Positions 45,355 to 54,338 of a stretch of 64,000 nucleotides of DNA are shown here, piece by piece. Source of the DNA: Streptomyces hiroshimensis (GTDB lineage: Bacteria > Actinomycetota > Actinomycetes > Streptomycetales > Streptomycetaceae). The stretch lies in NCBI RefSeq assembly GCF_014650335.1, contig NZ_BMUT01000004.1:62001-126000 (forward strand), read 5' to 3'. Made by a program: the position numbers and the translations under genes. The notes beneath the pieces are model-generated. The model did no database searches and was not told the origin of the DNA. It saw nothing but the letters and a program-made list of their open reading frames with translations. Each line of letters starts with the position of its first letter. Within the stretch, counting starts at the first letter, position 1.

Positions 45355-45395
45355 CCCGGCCCGGACGCGCACCCCCGTGACGCGTCCAGGCCGGG
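45355..45395. terminator. intrinsic terminator after Uma2 gene
   Basis: Arms CCCGGCCCGGACGCG and CGCGTCCAGGCCGGG (one mismatch), loop 11 nt, followed by CCGTTTTCCC. Confidence 0.8.
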
Positions 45396-45417
45396 CCGTT
45401 TTCCCACCGACCGGAGG

Positions 45418-47991
45418 TCAGTCCGTGGCGATGGCGTTCAGGACGTTCATCCGGCCCGCCCGGAACGCCGGGACGAGCGCGGCCAGCAGGCCCACCACCG
45501 CCGAGCCCAGGAAGACCGCGGTGATCGTCGGCCAGGGGATGTCCAGGACGCCGAGGCCCTGGAGGGCCAGCAGCTTCTGGGACGTGGTGCCCCAGGCCAT
45601 GCCGAGGCCGAGGCCCAGCAGGGCGCCGAAGAGGGCGATGACCACCGACTCCAGGCGGATCATGCGGCGCATCTGGCGGCGCGAGAGGCCGATCGCCCGC
45701 AGCAGGCCGATCTCCCGGGTGCGCTCGACCACCGACAGGGCCAGGGTGTTCACCACGCCCAGGACCGCGACGATGATCGCGAGGGCCAGCAGGCCGTAGA
45801 TCATGTTGAGCAGCTGGCCGACCTGGTCCTGGATGAGCTTCTTGTAGTCGGACTGGTCGCGGACCTTGACCTGCGGGTACTCCTCGACCGACGCCTTGAG
45901 CGCGGCCGCGGCGTCCTTCGTCTGCCCGTCGGCGGCCTTGGCCAGGAGCATGAAGTCCAGCGGCATCTTGTCGGCCGGGAGGTAGCTCCGCGCGGTGGCG
46001 ATGTTGGTGTACATCGCGCCCTTGTCGATGCTGGTGTCGTCCGAGGTGACGGCCTTGACCGTCAGCTGGGCGGTCTTGCCGTCGACCATGGCGACCTTCA
46101 GCCGGTCGCCCACCTTGACGCCGTGGTCCTTGGCGAAGCCCTCCGGTACGGACATGGCGTCCTTGGCGTAGGCGTCCTTGAGGTTGCCCTTGACCGTCTC
46201 GGCGCGCACGTCGTCGGCGTAGGTGGGGGTCACCGCGGACAGCCGCTGAGTGGCGGTCTTGCCGTCCGGGGTGGTGATCTTCGCGTTGACGAACGTGTAT
46301 TCCGTGAGGTGCCCGACGTGGCCCGCGGACTTGACCGCCTTGACCACGGCCGGGCTCAGCGGCTGCTGGTTCTCGGTCTGGACGATGAAGTCCGCGCCCA
46401 CCGACTTGTCGAGCTGGTCCGTGGCCGAGGCGACCATCGAGGAGCCCACCACCGACAGGGCGGCGACCAGCGCGAGGCCGATCATCAGGGCCGAGGCCGT
46501 GGCGCCCGTGCGGCGCGGGTTGCGCAGCGCGTTGCGCTCGGCGAGCCGGCCGACGGGCCCGAAGGCGCGCAGCACGATCGCGCTGATCACGCGGACGACG
46601 AACCCGGCGAGCAGCGGGCCGACGACCACGAAGCCGACGAGGGTGAGGAAGACGCCGATGCCGAGCATCCCCGAGCCCGCCGCGGCGTCGTCGGCCTTGG
46701 CGGCGGCGACCAGCGCCAGCCCGCCCGCGGCGGTCAGCACCAGGCCGATGACGGTGCGCACCTTGCCGGCCTTGCCGTCGGCCGGGGTGCCGGCGTCGCG
46801 CAGGGCTGCCATCGGGGAGATCCGGGTGGCCTTGAAGGCCGGCAGGCAGGCCGCGAGGACGGTGACGAAGACACCGATGACCAGGCCCACGACCGGCGTC
46901 GCGGCCTTGATCGTCAGCTCGCTCATGTCGAGCTTCATGCCCATGGAGCCCATGAGCTTCATCAGCCCCACCGCAAGGGCGACACCGCCGCCGATGCCCA
47001 GGACCGAGCCGACGACACCGAGCAGCACGGCCTCCACCAGCACCGAGCGCAGGATCTGCCGGCGGCTGGAGCCGATGGCCCGCATCAGGCCGATCTCCCG
47101 GGTGCGCTGGGCGACCAGCATGGAGAAGGTGTTGACGATGAGGAAGATGCCCACGAGGACGGCGATGCCGGCGAAGCCGAGCAGCGCGTACTTCATGACG
47201 TCCAGGAAGGAGCCGACGTCCTTCTTGTTCTCTTCCTTGCTCTCGGCGGCGGTCCGCAGGGCGTAGTCGTCCGCGGAGGAACCGAGGGCGGCGGCGACCC
47301 GCTCCTTGAGCTGCTCGTCGCTGACGCCGGAGACGGCGGTCAGCCCGTAGCCGCTGAACCCGTCCGTGGTGCCGAGGAGCTTGGCCTGGGCGGTCGGGGT
47401 GTCGAAGTAGAAGAGGGCCGCGCCGGGGTTCGTGGTCTTGAACGTGGCGATGCCGACGACCTTGACGGAGAAGTCGCCCGGGGCGGCGATCACCCGGAGC
47501 GTGTCGCCCGTCTTCACGCCGTGCTTGTCGGCGGTGTCGGAGTCGAGGACGGTCTCGGCCGGGCCGTGCGGCTCGTGGCCGCTGGTGATCTCGACGGACT
47601 TCTTCTGGCTCTCGTCCCAGTTGACGCCCACGGTCGGGGCGCCGGAGGTCGGGCTGAGGCTCTTCTTCTTGCCGTCGACGACGGTCAGCTGCTGGCTGTC
47701 GGCCGACGGCTCGACCTTGGCGACGCCCTCGACCTTGGCCAGCTTCGCCTGCAGCGAGGCCGGGACGGTCTCCGGCCTGCCGGTCTGCTGCGCGTCGTCG
47801 TTCTTCTTCGGGCCGACGGAGACGTCGGCGGCGGTGTTGGCGAAGAGCCTGTCGAACGTGGCGTTCATGGTGTCGGTGAAGACGAGCGTGCCGCACACGA
47901 ACGCGACCGACAGCAGGACCGCGACGGCGGAGAGCGCCATGCGGCCCTTGTGCGCGAGGAAGTTGCGCAGGGAGGTCTTGAGGACGGTCAC
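45418..47991 (-). CDS. ABC transporter permease, FtsX-like (second copy)
   Basis: 857 residues, MTVLKTSLRNFLAHKGRMAL. Same layout as the permease at 18807-21326: an N-terminal TM, a large extracellular domain, FtsX domain 1 (AIGSSRRQILRSVLVEAVLL), a central TM pair, a second extracellular domain and FtsX domain 2 (AIGLSRRQMRRMIRLESVVI). It overlaps the ATPase stop upstream by 4 bp, giving tight coupling. The extracellular loops differ far more from the first copy than the TM parts do, suggesting different clients. Confidence 0.92.
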   Translation of the reverse strand: MTVLKTSLRNFLAHKGRMALSAVAVLLSVAFVCGTLVFTDTMNATFDRLFANTAADVSVGPKKNDDAQQTGRPETVPASLQAKLAKVEGVAKVEPSADSQQLTVVDGKKKSLSPTSGAPTVGVNWDESQKKSVEITSGHEPHGPAETVLDSDTADKHGVKTGDTLRVIAAPGDFSVKVVGIATFKTTNPGAALFYFDTPTAQAKLLGTTDGFSGYGLTAVSGVSDEQLKERVAAALGSSADDYALRTAAESKEENKKDVGSFLDVMKYALLGFAGIAVLVGIFLIVNTFSMLVAQRTREIGLMRAIGSSRRQILRSVLVEAVLLGVVGSVLGIGGGVALAVGLMKLMGSMGMKLDMSELTIKAATPVVGLVIGVFVTVLAACLPAFKATRISPMAALRDAGTPADGKAGKVRTVIGLVLTAAGGLALVAAAKADDAAAGSGMLGIGVFLTLVGFVVVGPLLAGFVVRVISAIVLRAFGPVGRLAERNALRNPRRTGATASALMIGLALVAALSVVGSSMVASATDQLDKSVGADFIVQTENQQPLSPAVVKAVKSAGHVGHLTEYTFVNAKITTPDGKTATQRLSAVTPTYADDVRAETVKGNLKDAYAKDAMSVPEGFAKDHGVKVGDRLKVAMVDGKTAQLTVKAVTSDDTSIDKGAMYTNIATARSYLPADKMPLDFMLLAKAADGQTKDAAAALKASVEEYPQVKVRDQSDYKKLIQDQVGQLLNMIYGLLALAIIVAVLGVVNTLALSVVERTREIGLLRAIGLSRRQMRRMIRLESVVIALFGALLGLGLGMAWGTTSQKLLALQGLGVLDIPWPTITAVFLGSAVVGLLAALVPAFRAGRMNVLNAIATD

Positions 47992-48776
47992 GACACCCGT
48001 CCCCGCGCATCGAAGTTCTTCATGCGCTCCAGCACCGCGTCGGCGGTGGGGCTGTACATCTCGTCCACGATCCGGCCGTCGGCCAGGTAGAGCACGCGGT
48101 CGGCGTAGGAGGCGGCCACGGGGTCGTGGGTGACCATGACGATGGTCTGGCCCAGCTCGTCCACGGAGCGGCGCAGGAAGCCCAGCACCTCGGCGCCGGC
48201 GCGCGAGTCGAGGTTTCCGGTCGGCTCGTCACCGAAGATGATCTCGGGGCGGGCGGCGAGGGCGCGGGCCACGGCGACGCGCTGCTGCTGGCCGCCGGAG
48301 AGCTGGTTGGGGCGGTGCTTGAGGCGCCCGGCCAGGCCCACGGTCTCCACGACGCGGTCCAGCCACGCCTTGTCCGGCTTGCGGCCGGCGATGTCCATGG
48401 GAAGCGTGATGTTCTCGATCGCGTTGAGCGTCGGGAGCAGGTTGAACGCCTGGAAGATAAAGCCGATCCGGTCGCGGCGGAGCCGGGTGAGCTTCTTGTC
48501 CTTGAGCCCGGTTATCTCGGTCTCGTCGATGAAGATCTGGCCGGACGTGACGGTGTCGAGGCCCGCCAGACAGTGCATCAGGGTCGACTTGCCGGAGCCG
48601 GAGGGGCCCATGATGGCCGTGAACTGCCCGCGGGCGATGTCCACGTCCACGTGGTCGAGGGCGGTGACGCGGGTCTCGCCGGACCCGTACGCCTTGACGA
48701 CCTGGCGGGCCCTCGCCGCGACGGCCGCATGTCCTCCACTGCCCCCGGTCTTGGGAATCGATACAGCCGTTGTCAC
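47988..48776 (-). CDS. ABC transporter ATPase, MacB/LolD-like (second copy)
   Basis: 262 residues with Walker A GPSGSGKST, signature LSGGQQQRVAVARAL, Walker B IIFGDEPTGNLDSRAG and switch VTHDPVAASY. Very close to the ATPase at 17951. It starts at an ATG at 48776 and is coupled to its permease by a 4-bp overlap. Upstream is a ~330-bp region without a gene. Confidence 0.92.
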   Translation of the reverse strand: MTTAVSIPKTGGSGGHAAVAARARQVVKAYGSGETRVTALDHVDVDIARGQFTAIMGPSGSGKSTLMHCLAGLDTVTSGQIFIDETEITGLKDKKLTRLRRDRIGFIFQAFNLLPTLNAIENITLPMDIAGRKPDKAWLDRVVETVGLAGRLKHRPNQLSGGQQQRVAVARALAARPEIIFGDEPTGNLDSRAGAEVLGFLRRSVDELGQTIVMVTHDPVAASYADRVLYLADGRIVDEMYSPTADAVLERMKNFDARGRVS

Positions 48777-49106
48777 GGTGGGTCTCCTAAAACGTGCTCA
48801 CTAGGGGGTACGGTCCACAGCCTGCTGGAAGGCGGGGGCCCGGGGCGATGGTGCTCGTCCGTGTATCCGAGGTGGGGTTAGCCCCACCACCGCCCTCTCC
48901 GGCCGCCCTCGAAAAGGCTAGGCAGCGCAGGTCCCCGGCTCCTCCCCCTGCGGTACGAACCGGGTGGCGGGAGGAGCAGGAGAAAGCCCGGAACGACCCC
49001 TAGGGGTTCCGGCGCCGCAGGGACCGCTCTTCTCGGGGTTGAACGGAACCCGAGCATGCACCCTCCCGCTGCGTAAGGCTCAAGTGAGACCCTGACCGAC
49101 GATTGC
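48777..49106. other. divergent intergenic region between ABC operon and MFS exporter
   Basis: 330 bp with two dyads: GTGGGG-TTAG-CCCCAC (about 48881-48894) and ACCCCTAGGGGT (about 48998-49009, flanked by GGAAC and TTCC). The second is ~100 bp before the exporter and could be an operator. No RNA gene was seen. Confidence 0.4.
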
Positions 49107-50933
49107 GTGCAAGGGGAAACGACCTCGGGGGGCGGCATGGGTGGCATAGGCGACGGCACAGGCGACGGCACAGGCGGCACGGGCGACGACACGGGCGACG
49201 GCACACGCACACGCGGCAAGGGCGGAGGCGCGCCCGGCAAGGACGGGGACATACCCGGCAAGGGCGGCGGCGGGAGCGGGGACGGCAGCAGGAGCGAGGA
49301 CGGCAGCGGCGCCCGCCGCGGGCCCGTCGTCGCCGCGCTCATGCTCACCATGGCGCTCGCCGCCCTCGACGGGACCGTCGTCTCCACGGCCGTCCCCCAG
49401 ATCGTCGCGGACCTCGGCGGCTTCACCGTCTTCTCCTGGCTCTTCTCCGGCTACCTCCTCGCCGTCACCGTCACCCTCCCCGTCTACGGCAAGCTCTCGG
49501 ACACCTTCGGCCGCAAGCCCGTACTCCTGGCCGGGATCGTCCTCTTCCTCCTCGGCTCGGCCCTGTGCGCCGCCGCCTGGAGCATGCCCGCGCTCATCGC
49601 CTTCCGCGTCCTGCAGGGCCTCGGCGGCGGCGCCCTCCAGGGCACCGTGCAGACGGTCGCCGCCGACCTCTACCCGCTCAAGGAGCGCCCCAGGATCCAG
49701 GCCAGGCTGTCGACGGTCTGGGCCACCGCCGCGGTGGCCGGGCCGGCGCTCGGCGGCGTGCTCGCCGGGTACGCCGACTGGCGCTGGATCTTCCTCATCA
49801 ACCTGCCGGTCGGCGCGGTCGCCTTCTGGCTGATCAAGCGTCACCTCCACGAGTCCGCGGCCCGTACCCGTATCGGTGCTGCCGGTACCGGGACCGGCAG
49901 CACCGACGCCCACGCGCGCCCGCGCGCGCGTGTCGACTGGCCCGGCGCGCTCGGCGTCTTCGCCTGCGGCGGCCTGCTGCTCTGCGCGCTCGTGCAGGGC
50001 GGCGTCGCCTGGTCCTGGCTCTCCGCGCCCTCCCTCGCGCTCTTCGCGGGCAGCGCGGTGTGCGCGGCCGTGACCGCCGCCGTCGAGCGGCGCGCCGCCG
50101 AGCCGGTCATTCCGGGCTGGGTCTGGCGCCGCCGCTCCATCTGCGCGGTCAACCTCTCCTTCGGCGCGCTCGGGCTGCTGATCATCGCGCCGACGGTCTT
50201 CCTGCCGACGTACGCCCAGGCCGTCCTCGGCCTGGGCCCGATCGCCGCCGGGCTCGTGCTGTCCGTGATGACGCTGAGCTGGCCGATCTCCGCCGCCCTC
50301 AGCAGCCGCGTCTACAACCGCATCGGGTTCCGCAACTGCGCGGCCCTGGGCATGAGCCTGGGCGCGCTGATCCTGCTGTCGTTCCCGCTTCTGCCGCACC
50401 CCGGTGCCGCCTGGCAGCCGGCGCTGGTGATGCTGGCGCTCGGTGCGGCGCTCGGCCTGTTCCAGCTGCCGCTGATCGTGGGCGTGCAGTCGTCGGTGGG
50501 CTGGGCGGAGCGGGGCACCGCCACCGCGTCCATCCTCTTCTGCCGGCAGGTGGGGCAGAGCGTCGGGGCGGCGCTCTTCGGGGCCGTCGCCAACGGCACG
50601 CTCGCCGCGCGCCTCGCGGACGCCCCGGCCTCCGTACGGCCCGGGCTGCCCACGGACCTCGACTCCGTCTCACGCGCCCTGGAGCACGCGAGCACGTCCC
50701 TCACGGCGGAAGCGGCCGGATATCTACGGCAGGCCGTCTCCGCGGCGGTCGACCACGTCTATCTGGGAGCCGCCGGTGCGGCCGGACTGGCGCTGCTGGC
50801 CCTTCTGACCCTGGCGCCACGGCAGTTCCCCGTGCACGCGGGGGACTCCCCTGCGGAATCCGCCGCGGACAAATACCAGGAAACGGGCAAAGAGGCGGGA
50901 GTTGAGGGGGAACGAAGGGCGAATAATACGTGA
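49107..50933 (+). CDS. MFS multidrug exporter, DHA2 (EmrB/QacA) family
   Basis: Up to 608 residues from a GTG at 49107; an ATG at 49137 or later is possible because no site is convincing. The first ~70 residues are a Gly/Asp/Thr low-complexity tail (GDGTGDGTGGTGDDTGDGT). About 14 TM helices follow, with motif C-like GPALGGVLAGYADWRWIFLI, motif A GKLSDTFGRKPVLL and the DHA2 motif ALDGTVVSTAVPQIV (motif D1). It exports hydrophobic drugs with protons. No TetR or MarR regulator is adjacent. Confidence 0.88.
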   Translation: MQGETTSGGGMGGIGDGTGDGTGGTGDDTGDGTRTRGKGGGAPGKDGDIPGKGGGGSGDGSRSEDGSGARRGPVVAALMLTMALAALDGTVVSTAVPQIVADLGGFTVFSWLFSGYLLAVTVTLPVYGKLSDTFGRKPVLLAGIVLFLLGSALCAAAWSMPALIAFRVLQGLGGGALQGTVQTVAADLYPLKERPRIQARLSTVWATAAVAGPALGGVLAGYADWRWIFLINLPVGAVAFWLIKRHLHESAARTRIGAAGTGTGSTDAHARPRARVDWPGALGVFACGGLLLCALVQGGVAWSWLSAPSLALFAGSAVCAAVTAAVERRAAEPVIPGWVWRRRSICAVNLSFGALGLLIIAPTVFLPTYAQAVLGLGPIAAGLVLSVMTLSWPISAALSSRVYNRIGFRNCAALGMSLGALILLSFPLLPHPGAAWQPALVMLALGAALGLFQLPLIVGVQSSVGWAERGTATASILFCRQVGQSVGAALFGAVANGTLAARLADAPASVRPGLPTDLDSVSRALEHASTSLTAEAAGYLRQAVSAAVDHVYLGAAGAAGLALLALLTLAPRQFPVHAGDSPAESAADKYQETGKEAGVEGERRANNT

Positions 50934-51052
50934 AGGCGTGCACCCGGCAAGACAATTGGGGCCACAGGGAATTAGTGTTCGGGGTCATGGCCGAGGGGGG
51001 AAGTCGTGCACCCCCTTCGCACGGGCCGCAGGTCTCCGAAGGAAGCAGCATC

Positions 51053-52825
51053 GTGAAGATTCTCCCTACGCGCGCTGCCAGCGTCTCCCGGCAGGGTCTG
51101 TGCACGGCCCTGCTCGTAGCCAGCCTGACGGCTGCGGTGGGCGTCAGCCCCGCGCACAACACCGCGGACGCGGACGACCCCGCCAAGGACCCCAAGAACC
51201 CGCAGGGCCTGCCGCACGGCACCCCCAACCTCACGCTGCCCGACCTCAGACCGAAGGGGCCCGCCGGCCTGCCCGGCGCGCGCGGCGAAGGCAAGGACGA
51301 CGCCAAGGACGCCGCCACGGGCATCCCCGCGACCGCCCTGGACGCCTACCGCAAGGCCGCCCAGCGCGCCGCCGCCGACATGCCGAACTGCCACATGCCG
51401 TGGGAGCTCATAGCCGGCATCGGCAACGTGGAGACGCACCACGGGACCTACCAGGGCACCCGCATGACGTCCGACGGCACCACGGACAAGCCGATCCTCG
51501 GCCCGCCGCTCAACGGCAACGGCTTCGCCCTCGTCAAGGACACCGACGGGGGCGTACTCGACGGCGACAAGGTCTACGACAAGGCCGTCGGCCCCACGCA
51601 GTTCCTCCCGTCCACCTGGGCGCTTTACGGCGCCGACGGCAACGGCGACGGCAAGAAGGACCCCAACAACATCTACGACGCGGCGCTCGGCACCGCCAAG
51701 TATTTGTGCGCGGGCGGCAAGGACATGAACAGCGCCGCGGATCTCGACAAGGCGATCCTCAGCTACAACCCCTCGCGCGATTACGTGAACGCCGTCACGT
51801 CCTGGATGCGCGCGTACAAGGAGGGCAACGTGCCCTCCCTGCCGGACCTTCCGGGGACGCCGTCGGGCAACACACCTCCGGGGGACCGGACTCCGACGGC
51901 TCCTCAGACGCCCGGGACGTCGAAGCCGGTCCCGCCGTCGAAGCCGACGCCTCCTTCCAAGCCGACCCCGTCCTCGCCCTCGCCCTCGCCCTCAAAGCCG
52001 ACCCCGCCGCCGAACGGCGGGAACGACAAGCCCGGTGGCGGCGACAACAAGCCCGTCCCGCCGGCCCCCGCGAGCCGCCTGGAGCGCGTCGGCGAGAGCC
52101 GCGTCTGGGAGGCCTACGCCGGCGAGGCGTTCAAGGAGCAGGCCCGCGTCGTGGCCAGGGACAAGTCCGGCAAGCCGGTGGCGGACGCCCGCGTACGGTT
52201 CGAGATCGGCGGCGAGGCCGGGGCCGAGGCCGCCTTCGCGGACGGCTCCACCACGATCACCGTCTCCACGGCGAAGGACGGCACGGCCACCGCGCCGCGT
52301 GTCGTGGCCGGGCTCAAGGGCGGCAAGGTCACGCTGACCGCGACGGTGGTCGGCCGGGACATCCCGGCGGTCGGCTGGGCGGGCATGGTCAAGGTGCGGG
52401 CGGCGAAGCAGATCGTCGTCGTGGACAGCTCCAAGCTGAAGGCCGAGCGCAACAGCGCGTTCCCCGACCGGATCCAGTTCAAGGTCCTCGGCGAGGACGG
52501 CAAGGACGTGATCGGTGCGGTCGTCACCGTGTCGGTGACCAAGACCGACGGCGAGACCGTCCCCAAGGAGGGCGGCCCCTACTTCAAGGGCACCGACGGC
52601 AAGCCGGTACGCATCGTGAAGGCGGGCACGACGGACAAGGACGGCGTCCTGACGCTCCCGAAGCTGCTGGCGGACGACAAGGCCGGCGCGTACATGCTCC
52701 GCTTGGAGACGGCTGACGGGAAGGTGGAGACCGTCCACCTGACGGTGGTCGCGACACAGACCCAGACGCCGCCGACGACGCCCCCGGCAACGCCCACGCC
52801 TCCGGCACCGAAGCCGACCGCGTAG
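51053..52825 (+). CDS. secreted lytic transglycosylase with Pro-rich linker and Ig-like C-terminus
   Basis: 590 residues from a GTG at 51053 with AAGGAAG upstream. A signal peptide (GLCTALLVASLTAAVGVSPA) is followed by an SLT/MltB-like domain (~90-260) with the catalytic Glu in IAGIGNVETHHGTY and VGPTQFLPSTWALYG. A Ser/Pro/Lys linker follows, and then two Ig-like (Big-type) modules (VRFEIGGEAGAEAAFADGST; VVTVSVTKTDGETVPKE), which often bind the wall or polysaccharide. It remodels peptidoglycan outside the membrane. Dispersed-repeat locus C lies downstream. Confidence 0.88.
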   Translation: MKILPTRAASVSRQGLCTALLVASLTAAVGVSPAHNTADADDPAKDPKNPQGLPHGTPNLTLPDLRPKGPAGLPGARGEGKDDAKDAATGIPATALDAYRKAAQRAAADMPNCHMPWELIAGIGNVETHHGTYQGTRMTSDGTTDKPILGPPLNGNGFALVKDTDGGVLDGDKVYDKAVGPTQFLPSTWALYGADGNGDGKKDPNNIYDAALGTAKYLCAGGKDMNSAADLDKAILSYNPSRDYVNAVTSWMRAYKEGNVPSLPDLPGTPSGNTPPGDRTPTAPQTPGTSKPVPPSKPTPPSKPTPSSPSPSPSKPTPPPNGGNDKPGGGDNKPVPPAPASRLERVGESRVWEAYAGEAFKEQARVVARDKSGKPVADARVRFEIGGEAGAEAAFADGSTTITVSTAKDGTATAPRVVAGLKGGKVTLTATVVGRDIPAVGWAGMVKVRAAKQIVVVDSSKLKAERNSAFPDRIQFKVLGEDGKDVIGAVVTVSVTKTDGETVPKEGGPYFKGTDGKPVRIVKAGTTDKDGVLTLPKLLADDKAGAYMLRLETADGKVETVHLTVVATQTQTPPTTPPATPTPPAPKPTA

Positions 52826-52829
52826 CCGC

Positions 52830-53217
52830 CAGGGCGGCGCCGGCCTGCGGCCAGGTGAAGGATGCAGCCCGCATCCTTCACCCCGCCGCAACAGCGAACG
52901 GCCACAGCGGCGGAACCCGGCGGTGCCGAACTCGCCTCCGTCCGGGACGGCACCGCCGGACCCCACCGTCGTGGCTGCGCGCCGCCGCGGCGGATTCAAG
53001 GGTGCGCACCCTTGACCTGCCAACAGGGCGGCGTCGGCCTGCGGCCAGGTGAAGGATGCAGCCCGCATCCTTCACCCCGCCGCAACGGCGATCAGCCACA
53101 GCGGCGGTACTCGGCGGTGCCGAACTCGCCTCCGTCCGGGACGGCACCGCCGGACCCCACCGTCGTGGCTGTGCACCGCCGCGGCGGATTCAAGGGTGCG
53201 GGCACCCTTGACCGTCG
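52830..53217. repeat. dispersed palindromic repeat, locus C (two elements, 194-bp period)
   Basis: Each copy has hairpin GTGAAGGATGC-agccc-GCATCCTTCAC (52855-52881; 53049-53075), a long arm from CCGCCGCAAC, a loop, the inverted arm ending CCGCCGCGGCGG, and hairpin TCAAGGGTGC-GCACCCTTGA (52996-53015; 53190-53211 with two extra bases). The two copies differ at few positions. It sits between convergent genes. Confidence 0.88.
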
Positions 53218-53237
53218 GGGGCCCGCCGCGCAGGCGG

Positions 53238-54143
53238 CTACGCGTCGCCCGTGCCCAGGTCCTCCGCCACCGGCTTGCCCGTCAGGGCGGCCAGGCTGTG
53301 GCGGACGTGGGCCATGTGGGCGCGGAGCTCCTCGCGCCGTTCCTCGTGTTCGCGGAGGATCCGCTCCACGTCCCGGACGACCCGCTCCTCCCGCACCCGC
53401 GCCTGTGCGATGAGCGCCGCGCCCTGCGCGTCCGCGTCCTCCTGCCCGTGCCGCGCCGCCTCCTCCGCCTCCGCGTAGCGCCGCTGCGCCTCGGCGAGGG
53501 TGTTGCGCGCGTACTCCTCCATCGCCGCGATGCGCGTGTCGAGCGCGGCCTCCCGCTCGGCGATCTCCCGCCCCGCGGTCTCCCAGCGCTCGGCGTGGTC
53601 CTTCTCCTGCTCGGCGAGCGCGGCGGCGGTACGTTCCCGCATCTCGGCGAGCGCCGCCGCCGCGTCCTCGCGCCGCTGCTTGGCGTCCCGGCGCGCGACG
53701 GCCACGACGTCGTCGGCGACGGTCTCGGCGGCGACGAGGGCCTGCCGCGCCCATTCGTCGGCCTCGGCGCGCAGGGCCGTCGCCTCGTGGTGGGCGGCGT
53801 CGCGGACGGCCCGCCCGTGCGCCTCCGCCGCGTCCATCATCTCGGCGGCCGCGGCCTCGGCCCGCTCCCGCAGCCCGGCGGCCTCGGCCTGGGCCGTGAG
53901 GAGCAGGCCCTGCGCCCGCTGGCCGAGGGACTCGTACGTCTGCGGCGGGAGCTGCGCCACCACCTGCCCGAGACGCTGGGCCTCCTCCTCCATCTCGCGC
54001 GCGAGTACGGTCAGCCGCGCCACCCGCTCCCAGGCCGCGTCCCGCTGCCGCGCGAACTCGGCGAGAGCGCGATCCACCTGCTCGGGCCGGTAACCCCGGC
54101 CCCGTACGACGGCGAAACCGTCGGGAGACACCGATGCACTCAT
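53238..54143 (-). CDS. coiled-coil protein, 'cellulose-binding'/DivIVA-like family
   Basis: 301 residues. A short N-terminal globular start (SPDGFAVVRGRGYRPEQVDR, a DivIVA-like opening) is followed by ~250 residues of continuous heptad-rich helix with many Ala, Glu and Arg (AEAAGLRERAEAAAAEMMDA). No signal. Streptomyces proteins of this type were annotated 'cellulose-binding' from an old similarity, but the DivIVA/Scy-like N-terminus points to a cytoskeletal or polar scaffold role. It is encoded directly beside the SUKH/deaminase locus on the same strand as the fusion gene. Confidence 0.75.
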   Translation of the reverse strand: MSASVSPDGFAVVRGRGYRPEQVDRALAEFARQRDAAWERVARLTVLAREMEEEAQRLGQVVAQLPPQTYESLGQRAQGLLLTAQAEAAGLRERAEAAAAEMMDAAEAHGRAVRDAAHHEATALRAEADEWARQALVAAETVADDVVAVARRDAKQRREDAAAALAEMRERTAAALAEQEKDHAERWETAGREIAEREAALDTRIAAMEEYARNTLAEAQRRYAEAEEAARHGQEDADAQGAALIAQARVREERVVRDVERILREHEERREELRAHMAHVRHSLAALTGKPVAEDLGTGDA

Positions 54144-54277
54144 CCTTGAAGCCCCTTATATCCCGGATGTCCGGTATGTGACGCAGTCTGGCGCACATCA
54201 TCCCCGGACCACGGGAAGTGCCGATGACGCGACACTCCGCCCGCTTCTTGTGTCAAGGATGCGCCAACCTACGACAC

Positions 54278-54312
54278 GGGGCGTCCGACCCTCATCCCGG
54301 ATCGGACGCCCC
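54278..54312 (-). terminator. intrinsic terminator after the SUKH-4 fusion gene
   Basis: 11-bp arms GGGGCGTCCGA and TCGGACGCCCC with a 13-nt loop, 27 bp downstream of the stop on the minus strand. Confidence 0.75.
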
Positions 54313-54338
54313 GCGCCGCAGGCGCCCGGCCGCCGTGG

